Part shown: positions 1-6,718 of the stretch, one piece after another
How positions within the stretch are numbered: the stretch's first letter is position 1
Layout: each line of letters opens with the position of its first letter
DNA from: Firmicutes bacterium UBA3914
GTDB lineage: Bacteria; Bacillota; Limnochordia; Darwinibacteriales; Darwinibacteriaceae
DNA: 20,579 nt
Direction of reading: 5' to 3'
Assembly (NCBI GenBank): GCA_002391385.1
Contig: DGEY01000008.1
Coordinates: 2,749 to 23,327 of the forward strand
The notes under the pieces: generated by a model
What the model was told of the DNA's origin: nothing
The model's database searches: none
Seen by the model: only the letters and a program-made list of their open reading frames with translations
Position numbers and translations under genes: made by a program

Positions 1-170
1 ACGCCATCTTCCTGGAGGGCGCTGAATCCCCCTATGTCAATGTGATCGCGGTCCGGGCCGGCGATGAGCAGCGGCCGGAGCTCCAGCAGCTGGTGGAGGC
101 CCTGCTCAGTGACGAGATCCGCGCCTTCATTATGGAGAAATACGAGGGTGCGGTGGTACCGGTCTTTTAA
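1..170 (+). CDS. metQ: MetQ/NlpA-family methionine ABC transporter substrate-binding lipoprotein, 3' end only
   Basis: The last 55 codons of a gene that begins outside the window. The reading frame starts at base 3 and ends in TAA at 168-170. The tail has the shape expected for MetQ/NlpA lipoproteins: an AIFLEGAESPYVNVIAVR strand, a helix with LQQLVEALLSDEIRAFI, then EKYEGAVVPVF at the very C-terminus. In this family the protein is anchored outside the cytoplasmic membrane and delivers D/L-methionine to MetN/MetI. A strong terminator follows at once, so it is the last gene of its + strand unit. The link to metK further right is thematic (methionine uptake and SAM synthesis) and the two are on opposite strands. 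Only the C-terminus is visible, so a paralogue with another ligand cannot be excluded. Confidence 0.88.
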   Translation, partial: AIFLEGAESPYVNVIAVRAGDEQRPELQQLVEALLSDEIRAFIMEKYEGAVVPVF

Positions 171-173
171 GGC

Positions 174-211
174 AAAAGGGTGCTTTCCTGCAGCTGGAAG
201 GCACCCTTTTT
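174..211 (+). terminator. Rho-independent terminator after metQ, usable from both strands
   Basis: An AAAAGGGTGCTTTCC arm pairs with GGAAGGCACCCTTTT across a 7-base loop, with one G-U pair, and a run of T follows (207-211). The flanking A run makes it symmetrical, so it can also stop the leftward GH13 transcript ending at 247. A second GC hairpin with one bulged base lies at about 223-240. Confidence 0.85.
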
Positions 212-246
212 CTACAGTTTGAGGGTCCCGCAGCGGGCCCCTTGTT

Positions 247-1977
247 TTAGGCCAGAATCCTCACGCCATAGGGCTCCAGCACCACTTCCGCCGGCTTACG
301 CTTGGCGTCAGCGAGCAGATCCCGCAGCTGCCTGGGTTTTCGCCCGGGCCAGCTGATCTGCCTGAGGTCAACCCGCTGCTCCTCGGGGGAGTTGTTCAAA
401 AGGACCAAGACCTGCTCCCGGCCCTGGAAGCGCACAAACCCGTACACGTTGGTGATGCTGTCCGCCCAGACGGTGCGGGTCCGTCCGGTGCGCAGCACAG
501 GCTGCTCCCTGCGCAGGGCGATGAGCCGCTGGTACCAGCGGAAAAGTTCCCGATCCTGCTCCGCTTCATCCCAGAGCATGCCCCGCCGGCAGTCGGGGTC
601 GGTCAGGCCGACCATGCCCACCTCGTCGCCGTAGTAGATCATGGGTGAGCCCTCATAGGTCAGCTGGAAAGCCGCGGCCAGGGCCAATTTGCGCACATCC
701 CCGCCGCAGCTGGTGAGGAAGCGCTCCGTATCGTGGCTGTCCAGGAGGTTGAACATGGCCAGGTTCACGGCATGGGTATGGTTCACCTGCACCTTGGCCA
801 AACGGCTGGCGAAGGAGCGGGCCCTGATGGTGCCCTTGGCAAAGAAGTCGAAGCAGGCGTGCTGCAGAGGGTAGTTCATCACCGCATCGAACTGATCGCC
901 CCGCAGCCAGTCGCTGGCCTCGTGCCAGACTTCCCCCACGATGAGGGCATCGGGCTTGACGCCCTTCACCGCCCTGCGGAACTCCCGCCAAAACTCGTGG
1001 TCTATTTCATTCGCCACATCCAGCCGCCAACCATCGATGTCGAATTCTCTGATCCAGTAGACCGCCACATCCAGCAGGTACTGCCGCACATCGGCGTGCT
1101 GGGTCATGAGCTTGGGCATGGTGGCAATTTGGTGGGCGAAGGTCTCGTAATTAGGAGGGTCGGTCTGCACCGGGAAGCCCTCAATGTTGAACCAGTGGGC
1201 GTAGGGGGACTGCCTGCCTTTCTCGAGCACATCCTGGAAGGCAAAAAACTCGCTGCCGCAGTGGTTGAACACGGCATCCAGGACGATCTTGATCCCGTGG
1301 CTGTGGCAGAGGGCCACCAGTTCCCGCAGATCCTCCGCATCGCCGAAGTGGGGATCGATGGTGTAGTAGTCCGCCGTGTCGTACTTGTGGTTGCTGGGGG
1401 AGGCAAAGATGGGTGTTAAGTAGATCACCTCCACTCCCAGCTCCACCAGGTGGGGGAAGCGGTGGATAATGCCCCTGAGATCGCCCCCTTTGAAACTGGT
1501 GCGGGTAGGCGGCAGTTCCCACGGCTCCACATCCGGCGGGTCGTTTTCGGGATCGCCGTTGGCAAACCGCTCGGGGAAGATCTGGTAGACCACCGCCCCC
1601 TGGGCCCACTGGGGCGGCTCCCAGAGATCCCCTGGGGCGATGTAGGGGTAGTGGAACTGGGTGTTGGGCTGCAGATCCTCGAAAAAGCTCTTTTCCGTGT
1701 AAAACAGAGTCTGCCGGCCGTCATCCAGCACGAAAACATAGCCAAAGCGCTTGGTCGCCAGCTGTACATCAGCTTGGTAGTAGGAAAACAGCTCATCCTC
1801 AGCGGCAATGCTCATCTCTTCTGTAAGTGTAGGCGAACTGCCGTAGCGGTCCCAGTACAAAACGGCAACCCGCTTAAGATCTCCCCTGGCCGCCCGCAGT
1901 GTCAAGCGCAGCCTGTCCGGGCCCACAGGGTAGGCGTAACTTCCATGGGCCACATGATACACCGCTTCCCTCAGCAT
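247..1977 (-). CDS. GH13_20 neopullulanase / cyclomaltodextrinase-type alpha-glucan hydrolase
   Basis: A 576-residue glycoside hydrolase. The first 110 or so residues look like the CBM34-type N-terminal domain (MLREAVYHVAHGSYAYPV), and a GH13 barrel follows. The four conserved regions are present: DAVFNH at D234, GWRLDVANE with the nucleophile D320, VGEVWHE with the acid/base E349, and DSHDTERF with D416. MPKL before region II is the region V signature of the neopullulanase subfamily. There is no signal peptide, so it should act in the cytoplasm on imported maltodextrins, cyclodextrins or pullulan fragments. The start is ATG at 1977 because AGGAG lies 9 bases upstream and homologues begin this way; an in-frame start at 2064 would overlap the preceding gene. 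It follows that gene by 40 bases and may share its transcript. Exact substrate preference cannot be read from the sequence. Confidence 0.9.
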   Translation of the reverse strand: MLREAVYHVAHGSYAYPVGPDRLRLTLRAARGDLKRVAVLYWDRYGSSPTLTEEMSIAAEDELFSYYQADVQLATKRFGYVFVLDDGRQTLFYTEKSFFEDLQPNTQFHYPYIAPGDLWEPPQWAQGAVVYQIFPERFANGDPENDPPDVEPWELPPTRTSFKGGDLRGIIHRFPHLVELGVEVIYLTPIFASPSNHKYDTADYYTIDPHFGDAEDLRELVALCHSHGIKIVLDAVFNHCGSEFFAFQDVLEKGRQSPYAHWFNIEGFPVQTDPPNYETFAHQIATMPKLMTQHADVRQYLLDVAVYWIREFDIDGWRLDVANEIDHEFWREFRRAVKGVKPDALIVGEVWHEASDWLRGDQFDAVMNYPLQHACFDFFAKGTIRARSFASRLAKVQVNHTHAVNLAMFNLLDSHDTERFLTSCGGDVRKLALAAAFQLTYEGSPMIYYGDEVGMVGLTDPDCRRGMLWDEAEQDRELFRWYQRLIALRREQPVLRTGRTRTVWADSITNVYGFVRFQGREQVLVLLNNSPEEQRVDLRQISWPGRKPRQLRDLLADAKRKPAEVVLEPYGVRILA

Positions 1978-2017
1978 ACTCTCACTCCTCTTTTCCGCAA
2001 ACGTTAGCACACTTTGT

Positions 2018-4051
2018 CTATTCGCATTCTTCGGGAGTTTCCCTGCCACCAAAAGGCAGGACAATCCCGGCCCGCCAGTGCCACCCCCGCTGGCTGTCCA
2101 GCCCTGTGGCCAAAACCACCTGGGGTAGGGGCGTGAGGATCACACCCACATCGGCGCGCCAGGAGGCACTGGGTAGAAGGCCGAACACCCCTTCAGCGTA
2201 AATTGTGCACCAAGGAGTGAGCTGGTAACCGGCGGCCTGGCCCAGTTCTAAAAGGGTGAGCCCTCCCTTCCGCTGCAGGGCGCCCCGGGAGAGGAACAGC
2301 CACTTGTCCCGGGCCCAGGCCTGCTTAAAGCGCAGCCCCAGTTCACTGCCGGAGGATCGGGAGTGGAAATAGCCTTCCCAGGGCAGGTGCTTCAGCTCCA
2401 CGCGCAGCTGGCCGGGTTCCAGGGCCAGCTGGAGTCTGGTGTTTCCGCCCGGTTTGAAGCTGGCCGTGAACCGCTGGGGCCGAAGTTCCAGCTGCAGAGC
2501 GCCATCCCGGCTGGCCAGCCACACCGTCCGCGCCCGCAGGGCGCCGCCCCAGGTCCAGTTTTGACCGCTGAAGCGCAGGCGTACATCCCCCAGCTCCACA
2601 TGCAGCCGCCACCGGTCCTTGACGTAGGCTGCGGCAAGGGCAGGGCTCTGTCCTTCGGCCTGGGGCAGTTCCACGGAAAACCGCCAGCTGCCCGCGGTAA
2701 AGCTTCCGTGGTAGGCGGAAGTGGTGCGGCGCCACCGCCAGCTGCCCTCCGCCGCCTGATCCAGGAGGGTCAGGGAAGCACGGGCCTTTCCTGGCGAGCC
2801 CTCCACCGAGAGAGCTCCCCAGCGGAAAGTGAACCCCCGATCCCCTGCGTCCAACAGCCACTTGGCAGATCCCGCGGCCACCCGCCAGGAAAACCCCTCA
2901 TCCCAAAGCAGGATGGGCACGAAAAAGCTGGAAAGCTCCGCTCCCTCCACCTCAACCGTGTGTACCAGGCTTTCCCCGAGGGGCAGGCCGGTCCAGATGG
3001 GCTGGGCAGGGTCTGCCAGGGGCAGGATGGCATTGAGCCTCCCGCTGGGGACCGTCACCGGCTGCCCTGCCTGGGCCAGGCGCCCTTGGGGCAGAAGCAG
3101 CGCCCCTCCTTCCCCCTGTACGGCGATCCTTTCCACACCTCCGTAGTCGAACCAGCCGCGCCGCACCTCCAGGTCCAAAACGGCCTGGAGTCCCTGCCAG
3201 CTGGCCTCCACGCTGGCTGTCCCTTCCTCCCAGGGCAGCAGGGCCTGCACGGTCCCTTGTAGCTCGTGGCTGCCGGGGGGCAAGGGCGGCAGGTTCAAGC
3301 TGAGGTTAGAGCCGCTGCCGCTGGCCTCCAGCTCTTCACCGGCCAAAGACCAGCGGGAACTGAGCCAAAGCTCCGGGCTGCCCGCAAGGACCAAGGTGCC
3401 CGGCGGTGCCGGCCCCTGGAGAAGGAGGCTCACCTCCACCCGCTCGCCCGCTTCTAGACTCAAAAACGGAGGCAGCCAGGCCAGTTGGGCTTCTGACTCT
3501 CCCAAGGGCCGGCCCAGGGCTTGGGTAGACTCATCGGGCACCTTAGGGAGCAGCTGCTGCCCCCGGTAGAAAAGCCGATCGTCCGCCGCCACCCGAAACC
3601 ACTCCTGGGCTGGAAGGGGGATGAACTCGCCTTTCCGTTCCACTTCCGCTTCCCAGGTCCAAAGGGGTAGAACCCAGAAGGCCTCCGCGAGCTCTAGTCC
3701 CACAAGGCCCTGGGCACCCTCCAGGGACACTGCCAACTCCCAGGTGTGGGTTCCCGCGGGAAAGGGGAGCTGGCAGCGGAGCTCCAGCTCCAGCCGGCCC
3801 CGGTAGGGTCCGCTGCCTTCCAGGAGGGTCCCCTCCCGCAGCATCCCGCTTTCACCGGCGCTGAAGGTCAATCCCGGGGAAGCGCTCGCCAGAAGGCGCC
3901 AGGGTCCCGGGGCATCCAGCCACAGGTCCAGCGTCTGCTGGAAAACGGCCTCCTCCTGCCTGGGCCCGGCCTTTTGATGCAAACGGGGCGTTTCCGCCTG
4001 CAGGGGAGCTGCAAGCAAAAACACCCCTAAGAGCACGGAGAGGCATCTCAT
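2018..4051 (-). CDS. Large secreted protein with beta-barrel-like C-terminal half, third gene of a chaperone/subunit operon
   Basis: A 677-residue protein I do not recognise as a named family. Residues 1-19 (MRCLSVLLGVFLLAAPLQA) are a clean signal peptide. Residues 20-350 or so read as several beta-sandwich domains; the first (LDLWLDAPGPWRLLASA) resembles the core of the small subunit two genes upstream. From about residue 370 to the end there are many short amphipathic strands with alternating aromatic and polar residues (GSWRFSVEL, DRWRLHVELG, ASWRADVGVIL, WHWRAGIVLPF), typical of a transmembrane beta-barrel. It is Trp-rich throughout. ATG overlaps the chaperone's TGA (ATGA at 4048-4051), so the two are translationally coupled. 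By position it could fill the usher role of a chaperone-usher system, but it is shorter than classical ushers (about 800 residues) and I cannot identify a plug or other usher motifs. That role is inference. Confidence 0.8.
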   Translation of the reverse strand: MRCLSVLLGVFLLAAPLQAETPRLHQKAGPRQEEAVFQQTLDLWLDAPGPWRLLASASPGLTFSAGESGMLREGTLLEGSGPYRGRLELELRCQLPFPAGTHTWELAVSLEGAQGLVGLELAEAFWVLPLWTWEAEVERKGEFIPLPAQEWFRVAADDRLFYRGQQLLPKVPDESTQALGRPLGESEAQLAWLPPFLSLEAGERVEVSLLLQGPAPPGTLVLAGSPELWLSSRWSLAGEELEASGSGSNLSLNLPPLPPGSHELQGTVQALLPWEEGTASVEASWQGLQAVLDLEVRRGWFDYGGVERIAVQGEGGALLLPQGRLAQAGQPVTVPSGRLNAILPLADPAQPIWTGLPLGESLVHTVEVEGAELSSFFVPILLWDEGFSWRVAAGSAKWLLDAGDRGFTFRWGALSVEGSPGKARASLTLLDQAAEGSWRWRRTTSAYHGSFTAGSWRFSVELPQAEGQSPALAAAYVKDRWRLHVELGDVRLRFSGQNWTWGGALRARTVWLASRDGALQLELRPQRFTASFKPGGNTRLQLALEPGQLRVELKHLPWEGYFHSRSSGSELGLRFKQAWARDKWLFLSRGALQRKGGLTLLELGQAAGYQLTPWCTIYAEGVFGLLPSASWRADVGVILTPLPQVVLATGLDSQRGWHWRAGIVLPFGGRETPEECE

Positions 4052-4731
4052 GGCCCTTCACCCAGCTGCAGCGGCCGGATCTCCACGTTCTCAACCCAGC
4101 CCGGCAGGCTCACCTCCAAACCCCGGCAGCGCCCGGGAAGCACCAGGCCGCTCTGGACCCGGCGGGTTTCCCCCAGCTGGCCTGCGGCATCGAAGAGGAG
4201 GAGTTCCCCCTCCCAGAGTCCATGGCTAAGTCCACTGTTTTCCAGCGTGAGGGTGAGGGCCTTTCCGCTGCGCTCCCAGGCGGCAACACCAACCCGGGGG
4301 CGCTGCTGCCCGGTGGAAAGCAGGAAGAGCACCGCCAGGCGGGTGGGTGGGCCAGACCGGACAGGCCTGACCAGGAGAGCGGCATAGAGCTGCTGGACGT
4401 CAGCCTGGAGGACACGCACCGCTACCTCCACGCTTTCCCCGGGCTGAACCACCAACCGGCTGGGTTCCACCGCCAGCAGCCCCTCGGCCCGCTTGACGCT
4501 GTCGGGATCCTCCAGGAGTACCACACTGCCTGCAGGGTCCTGGTCAAAGAGGGCCCAAGACAGTTCCAGCTCCAGGGGCTTTTGCCCTTCCTGGCGCAGG
4601 AGCACGGCGAAGCTCTGGCCGGCCTTGACCTGCTCGGCTTCGATGATCACTGGCGAGACCGAGAGCTTAGCCTGCAGGGGTACCCAGCTCACCAACAGCA
4701 CAGCAGCTAAACCCCAAAAGAGCCTTCTCAT
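4048..4731 (-). CDS. Secreted PapD-like chaperone (two Ig-like domains)
   Basis: A 227-residue protein with a signal peptide cut near residue 21 (after WVPLQA). The mature part looks like a periplasmic pilus chaperone. An N-terminal Ig-like domain starts with LSVSPVIIEAEQVKAGQSFAV, continues to the strand EPSRLVVQPGESVEVAVRV (compare the conserved PxxFRLxPGxxQ strand of PapD-type chaperones), and ends with LYAALLVRPV and RLAVLFLL. A second, smaller beta domain spans roughly residues 140-227 (ALTLTLENSGLSHGLWEGEL). Length and two-domain layout match the chaperone family. It has ATGA overlaps with both neighbours. In classical systems this protein caps pilin subunits by donor-strand complementation and hands them to the outer-membrane usher. 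The alternative is a Gram-positive DUF916/WxL-interacting protein, which shares the fold; the absence of a visible C-terminal membrane anchor argues against that. Confidence 0.68.
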   Translation of the reverse strand: MRRLFWGLAAVLLVSWVPLQAKLSVSPVIIEAEQVKAGQSFAVLLRQEGQKPLELELSWALFDQDPAGSVVLLEDPDSVKRAEGLLAVEPSRLVVQPGESVEVAVRVLQADVQQLYAALLVRPVRSGPPTRLAVLFLLSTGQQRPRVGVAAWERSGKALTLTLENSGLSHGLWEGELLLFDAAGQLGETRRVQSGLVLPGRCRGLEVSLPGWVENVEIRPLQLGEGP

Positions 4732-5174
4732 AGTACGGGCACCAGGGTGAACTCAATCTGGAAGGTGTATGTATCGGGAGCGTCGCTGAAGCCGCCGGTA
4801 AAGCGCAGCGGCACCTGGACCAGGACGCCCGCGGCGCCAGTTTCGGGCTGTTTCCGCATCAGGACCCTATCACCTGACCCCAACTGGTGCCAAAGACCTT
4901 CGCTGTCCTGCACCTCCAGCTTTCCCGGCGCAGCCGTTCCCCCGTGGTAGCCCACCCGCAAATCCCAGGCCACATTGGACCACACCTGAATCTCCAGGGT
5001 CTCCTCGACCCTCTCCCCGGGCATCACCGCTTCCAGCACCACCGTCTGCTGCGCGGAAATGCTGAAGCCGGGGAGAATCTCCACCTGCACGGTGATTACG
5101 CCTTGAGCCTGGACCGCCGCGCTGAGGAGGGCAGTCAGGATCAAAGCTAGGAAAATGACGCTTTTCTTCGCCAT
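4728..5174 (-). CDS. Small secreted beta-sandwich protein, probable pilin-like subunit
   Basis: A 148-residue protein. Residues 1-24 form a signal peptide (MAKKSVIFLALILTALLSAA, cut near VQAQG). The mature part is about 124 residues, nearly all predictable as beta strands: VITVQVEIL at the start, LEIQVWSNVAWDLRVGY in the middle and TYTFQIEFTLVPVL at the end. It contains no cysteine and no obvious cell-wall anchor or LPXTG signal. The final G/D-x-Y-x-F-x-I-x-F-T strand resembles the closing strand of spore-coat-U and archaic chaperone-usher pilins. It is the first gene of the operon, directly behind a consensus promoter and an AAGGAGG site six bases from ATG, so it should be the most highly expressed product, as expected of a structural subunit. 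The function rests on size, fold and neighbours; I recognise no specific family. Confidence 0.8.
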   Translation of the reverse strand: MAKKSVIFLALILTALLSAAVQAQGVITVQVEILPGFSISAQQTVVLEAVMPGERVEETLEIQVWSNVAWDLRVGYHGGTAAPGKLEVQDSEGLWHQLGSGDRVLMRKQPETGAAGVLVQVPLRFTGGFSDAPDTYTFQIEFTLVPVL

Positions 5175-5208
5175 CGCTTGCCTCCTTCTGGCGATAGACC
5201 CTGGGTTG

Positions 5209-5237
5209 ATTATACAATATACTTACATTTCTGTCAA
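5209..5237 (-). promoter_or_regulatory. Perfect-consensus sigma-A promoter for the chaperone/subunit operon
   Basis: On the - strand TTGACA (5237-5232) is followed by exactly 17 bases and TATAAT (5214-5209). The region between the metK terminator and the subunit gene is AT-rich, unlike its surroundings. The -10 box lies about 35 bases upstream of the ATG at 5174. Both hexamers and the spacer match consensus, so the promoter should be strong and housekeeping unless a repressor acts here; I see no clear operator. Confidence 0.9.
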
Positions 5238-5264
5238 TTAACCGTTTTCTGAACTATACCTTCG

Positions 5265-5289
5265 AAAAAAGTGGAGCCGCAGCTCCACT
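5265..5289 (-). terminator. Rho-independent terminator of metK
   Basis: On the - strand, three bases after the metK stop, AGTGGAGC-TGCG-GCTCCACT forms a perfect 8-bp stem with a 4-base loop, followed by T at 5270-5265. It isolates metK from the secreted-protein operon, which restarts at its own promoter. Confidence 0.93.
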
Positions 5290-5292
5290 GGG

Positions 5293-6474
5293 TTAACCCT
5301 TGAGTACATCCACCTTGTCCAGGCGCTCCCAAGGCAGATCCAGATCCAGGCGGCCGAAATGGCCATAGGCCGCCACCTGTCGGTAGATGGGCCGCTGCAG
5401 GTTGAGGTCGCGGATGATGGCCGCGGGGCGCAGATCAAAGTGCTTGCGGATGAGCTGTTCGATCTCCCGGTCGGGGATGACCCCTGTCCCGAAGGTATCC
5501 ACGTGGAGGGAAACAGGGTTGGCCACTCCGATGGCATAGGCCAGCTGCAGCTCCACCCTTTTGGCCAGCCCGGCAGCGACGACGTTCTTGGCCACATAGC
5601 GGGCGGCGTAGGAGGCGGAGCGGTCCACTTTCGTGGGGTCCTTGCCGGAAAACGCTCCTCCGCCGTGGCGGGCACAGCCGCCGTAGGTGTCCACGATGAT
5701 CTTCCGGCCGGTGAGGCCCGCATCCCCCTTGGGGCCCCCCACCACAAAGCGCCCCGTGGGATTGACAAACACCTTGGTTTCCTCTGTCCACAGCTGCCTG
5801 GGGATGACCGGTTCAATGACGTGCTTGTACAAGTCCCGGGCAATGGTGGCCTGATCCACGTCGGGATGGTGCTGCGCGGAAACTACCACATTATCCACGG
5901 CGATGGGGCGGTGCTCTTCATCGTAAATAATGGAGATCTGAGTTTTACCATCGGGCCTCAGGTAGGGCACGATCCCCTGTTTGCGCACGTCCGCCAGGCG
6001 CTTAGCCAGCCGGTGGGCCAGTTCGATGGGCATGGGCATCATAGCCGGCGTCTCGTCGGTGGCGTAGCCGAACATGATGCCTTGATCGCCTGCCCCCACC
6101 TGCGAGAGTTCATCGTCCTGCCCCAGGCGCCTTTCCCAGGCCTGGTTCACTCCCAGGGCAATATCGGGGGACTGCTCTTCGATGGAGGTTAACACGGCGC
6201 ACGTTTCCCCATCAAACCCGTATTTAGCCCGATCGTAGCCGATCTCCTTGATCACTTCCCGCGCGATGCTGGGGATGTCCACATAGCACTCGGTGCTGAT
6301 CTCCCCGAAGACCAAAACCAAACCTGTGGAGACCGCCGCCTCGCAGGCCACCCGGGCCTGGGGATCTTGGCTGAGGATCGCATCGAGCACAGCGTCGGAA
6401 ATCTGATCGCAGATCTTGTCCGGATGTCCTTCAGTCACGGACTCTGATGTAAATATGTACCTTCTTGCAGTCAC
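5293..6474 (-). CDS. metK: S-adenosylmethionine synthase
   Basis: Makes SAM from methionine and ATP in the cytoplasm as a tetramer. Diagnostic motifs are all present: FTSESVTEGHPDKICDQISD at the N-terminus, GAGDQGIMFGYATDE, and the glycine-rich GGGAFSGKDPTKVDRSA, with the usual C-terminal domain ending in DKVDVLKG. From the GTG at 6474 the protein has 393 residues and begins VTARRYIFTSES, which matches the family. An in-frame TTG at 6498 adds MWKGWLAA, which has no family counterpart, but it has the better ribosome binding site (GGGGGAGG, seven bases away); the GTG has only AAAGGA about 12 bases away. The stop is certain, the start is not. Expression should fall when SAM is abundant, through the riboswitch upstream. 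Followed by its own terminator. Confidence 0.97.
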   Translation of the reverse strand: MTARRYIFTSESVTEGHPDKICDQISDAVLDAILSQDPQARVACEAAVSTGLVLVFGEISTECYVDIPSIAREVIKEIGYDRAKYGFDGETCAVLTSIEEQSPDIALGVNQAWERRLGQDDELSQVGAGDQGIMFGYATDETPAMMPMPIELAHRLAKRLADVRKQGIVPYLRPDGKTQISIIYDEEHRPIAVDNVVVSAQHHPDVDQATIARDLYKHVIEPVIPRQLWTEETKVFVNPTGRFVVGGPKGDAGLTGRKIIVDTYGGCARHGGGAFSGKDPTKVDRSASYAARYVAKNVVAAGLAKRVELQLAYAIGVANPVSLHVDTFGTGVIPDREIEQLIRKHFDLRPAAIIRDLNLQRPIYRQVAAYGHFGRLDLDLPWERLDKVDVLKG

Positions 6475-6499
6475 TGCTGCCAACCATCCTTTCCACAAA

Positions 6500-6668
6500 A
6501 TAAGTCCTCCCCCTGATGGGAGAGGACATACTCTGCTGTATTGCTTCTCCCATCTTCCAAAACCTCAGCGGCGAGGTTTTGCAGGATTTGGCACCTTGTG
6601 CAGGCACAACCTGCAGAGGTTGCCGGGCTTCATCGGGCCAGTCCCTCCGCCACTCTTGATGAGAACGC
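6500..6668 (-). promoter_or_regulatory. SAM-I (S-box) riboswitch controlling metK
   Basis: The - strand carries the S-box core: TTCTCATCAAGAG, then GGCGGAGGGACTGGCCC, GATGAAGCCCGGCAACC, and later AAGGTGCCAAATCC. P1 pairs bases near 6658-6668 with 6543-6554. Two exclusive structures follow. The 3' arm of P1 (GATGGGAGA, 6554-6546) can pair perfectly with TCTCCCATC (6523-6515). If P1 holds it instead, GTCCTCTCCC and GGGGGAGGAC (6527-6504) form a 10-bp hairpin with a 4-base loop. That hairpin contains the GGGGGAGG site in front of the TTG at 6498 and is followed by TTATTTT, so SAM binding could hide the ribosome site, terminate transcription, or both. Aptamer identity is firm; the output mode is inference. 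Confidence 0.95.
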
Positions 6669-6674
6669 AGTTTC

Positions 6675-6703
6675 AGTTTAACAGGCCTGCCCTAATCTGT
6701 CAA
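6675..6703 (-). promoter_or_regulatory. Sigma-A promoter of the metK riboswitch transcript
   Basis: TTGACA (6703-6698), 17 bases, then TAAACT (6680-6675), which matches TATAAT at 4 of 6. Transcription would start a few bases before the S-box P1 helix. The promoter sits only 16 bases past the stop of the lipoprotein gene, so metK has its own start site. Confidence 0.75.
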
Positions 6704-6718
6704 ACCTGGACAGGTCGC

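Noticed and set aside
733..1419. 228-residue + strand ORF opposite the GH13 gene
   Set aside because: It is a frame shadow of a gene with complete catalytic motifs; it shows no domain and no ribosome site.
1978..2064. N-terminal extension of the GH13 protein to 2064
   Set aside because: It would overlap the preceding gene by 47 bases, has no CBM34-like sequence, and a good ribosome site precedes the internal ATG at 1977.
2363..3262. 299-residue + strand ORF opposite the large secreted-protein gene
   Set aside because: Long antisense frames are expected in GC-rich genes. The - strand frame has a signal peptide and coupled neighbours; this one has neither.
4048..4731. WxL-interacting (DUF916) wall protein of Gram-positive bacteria
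   Set aside because: The fold may be related, but no C-terminal membrane helix and no WxL partner are visible, and other genes point to an outer membrane. It remains the main alternative.
5359..6192. 277-residue + strand ORF opposite metK
   Set aside because: metK is unmistakable on the other strand; the antisense product is rich in Gly, His and Pro with no known domain.
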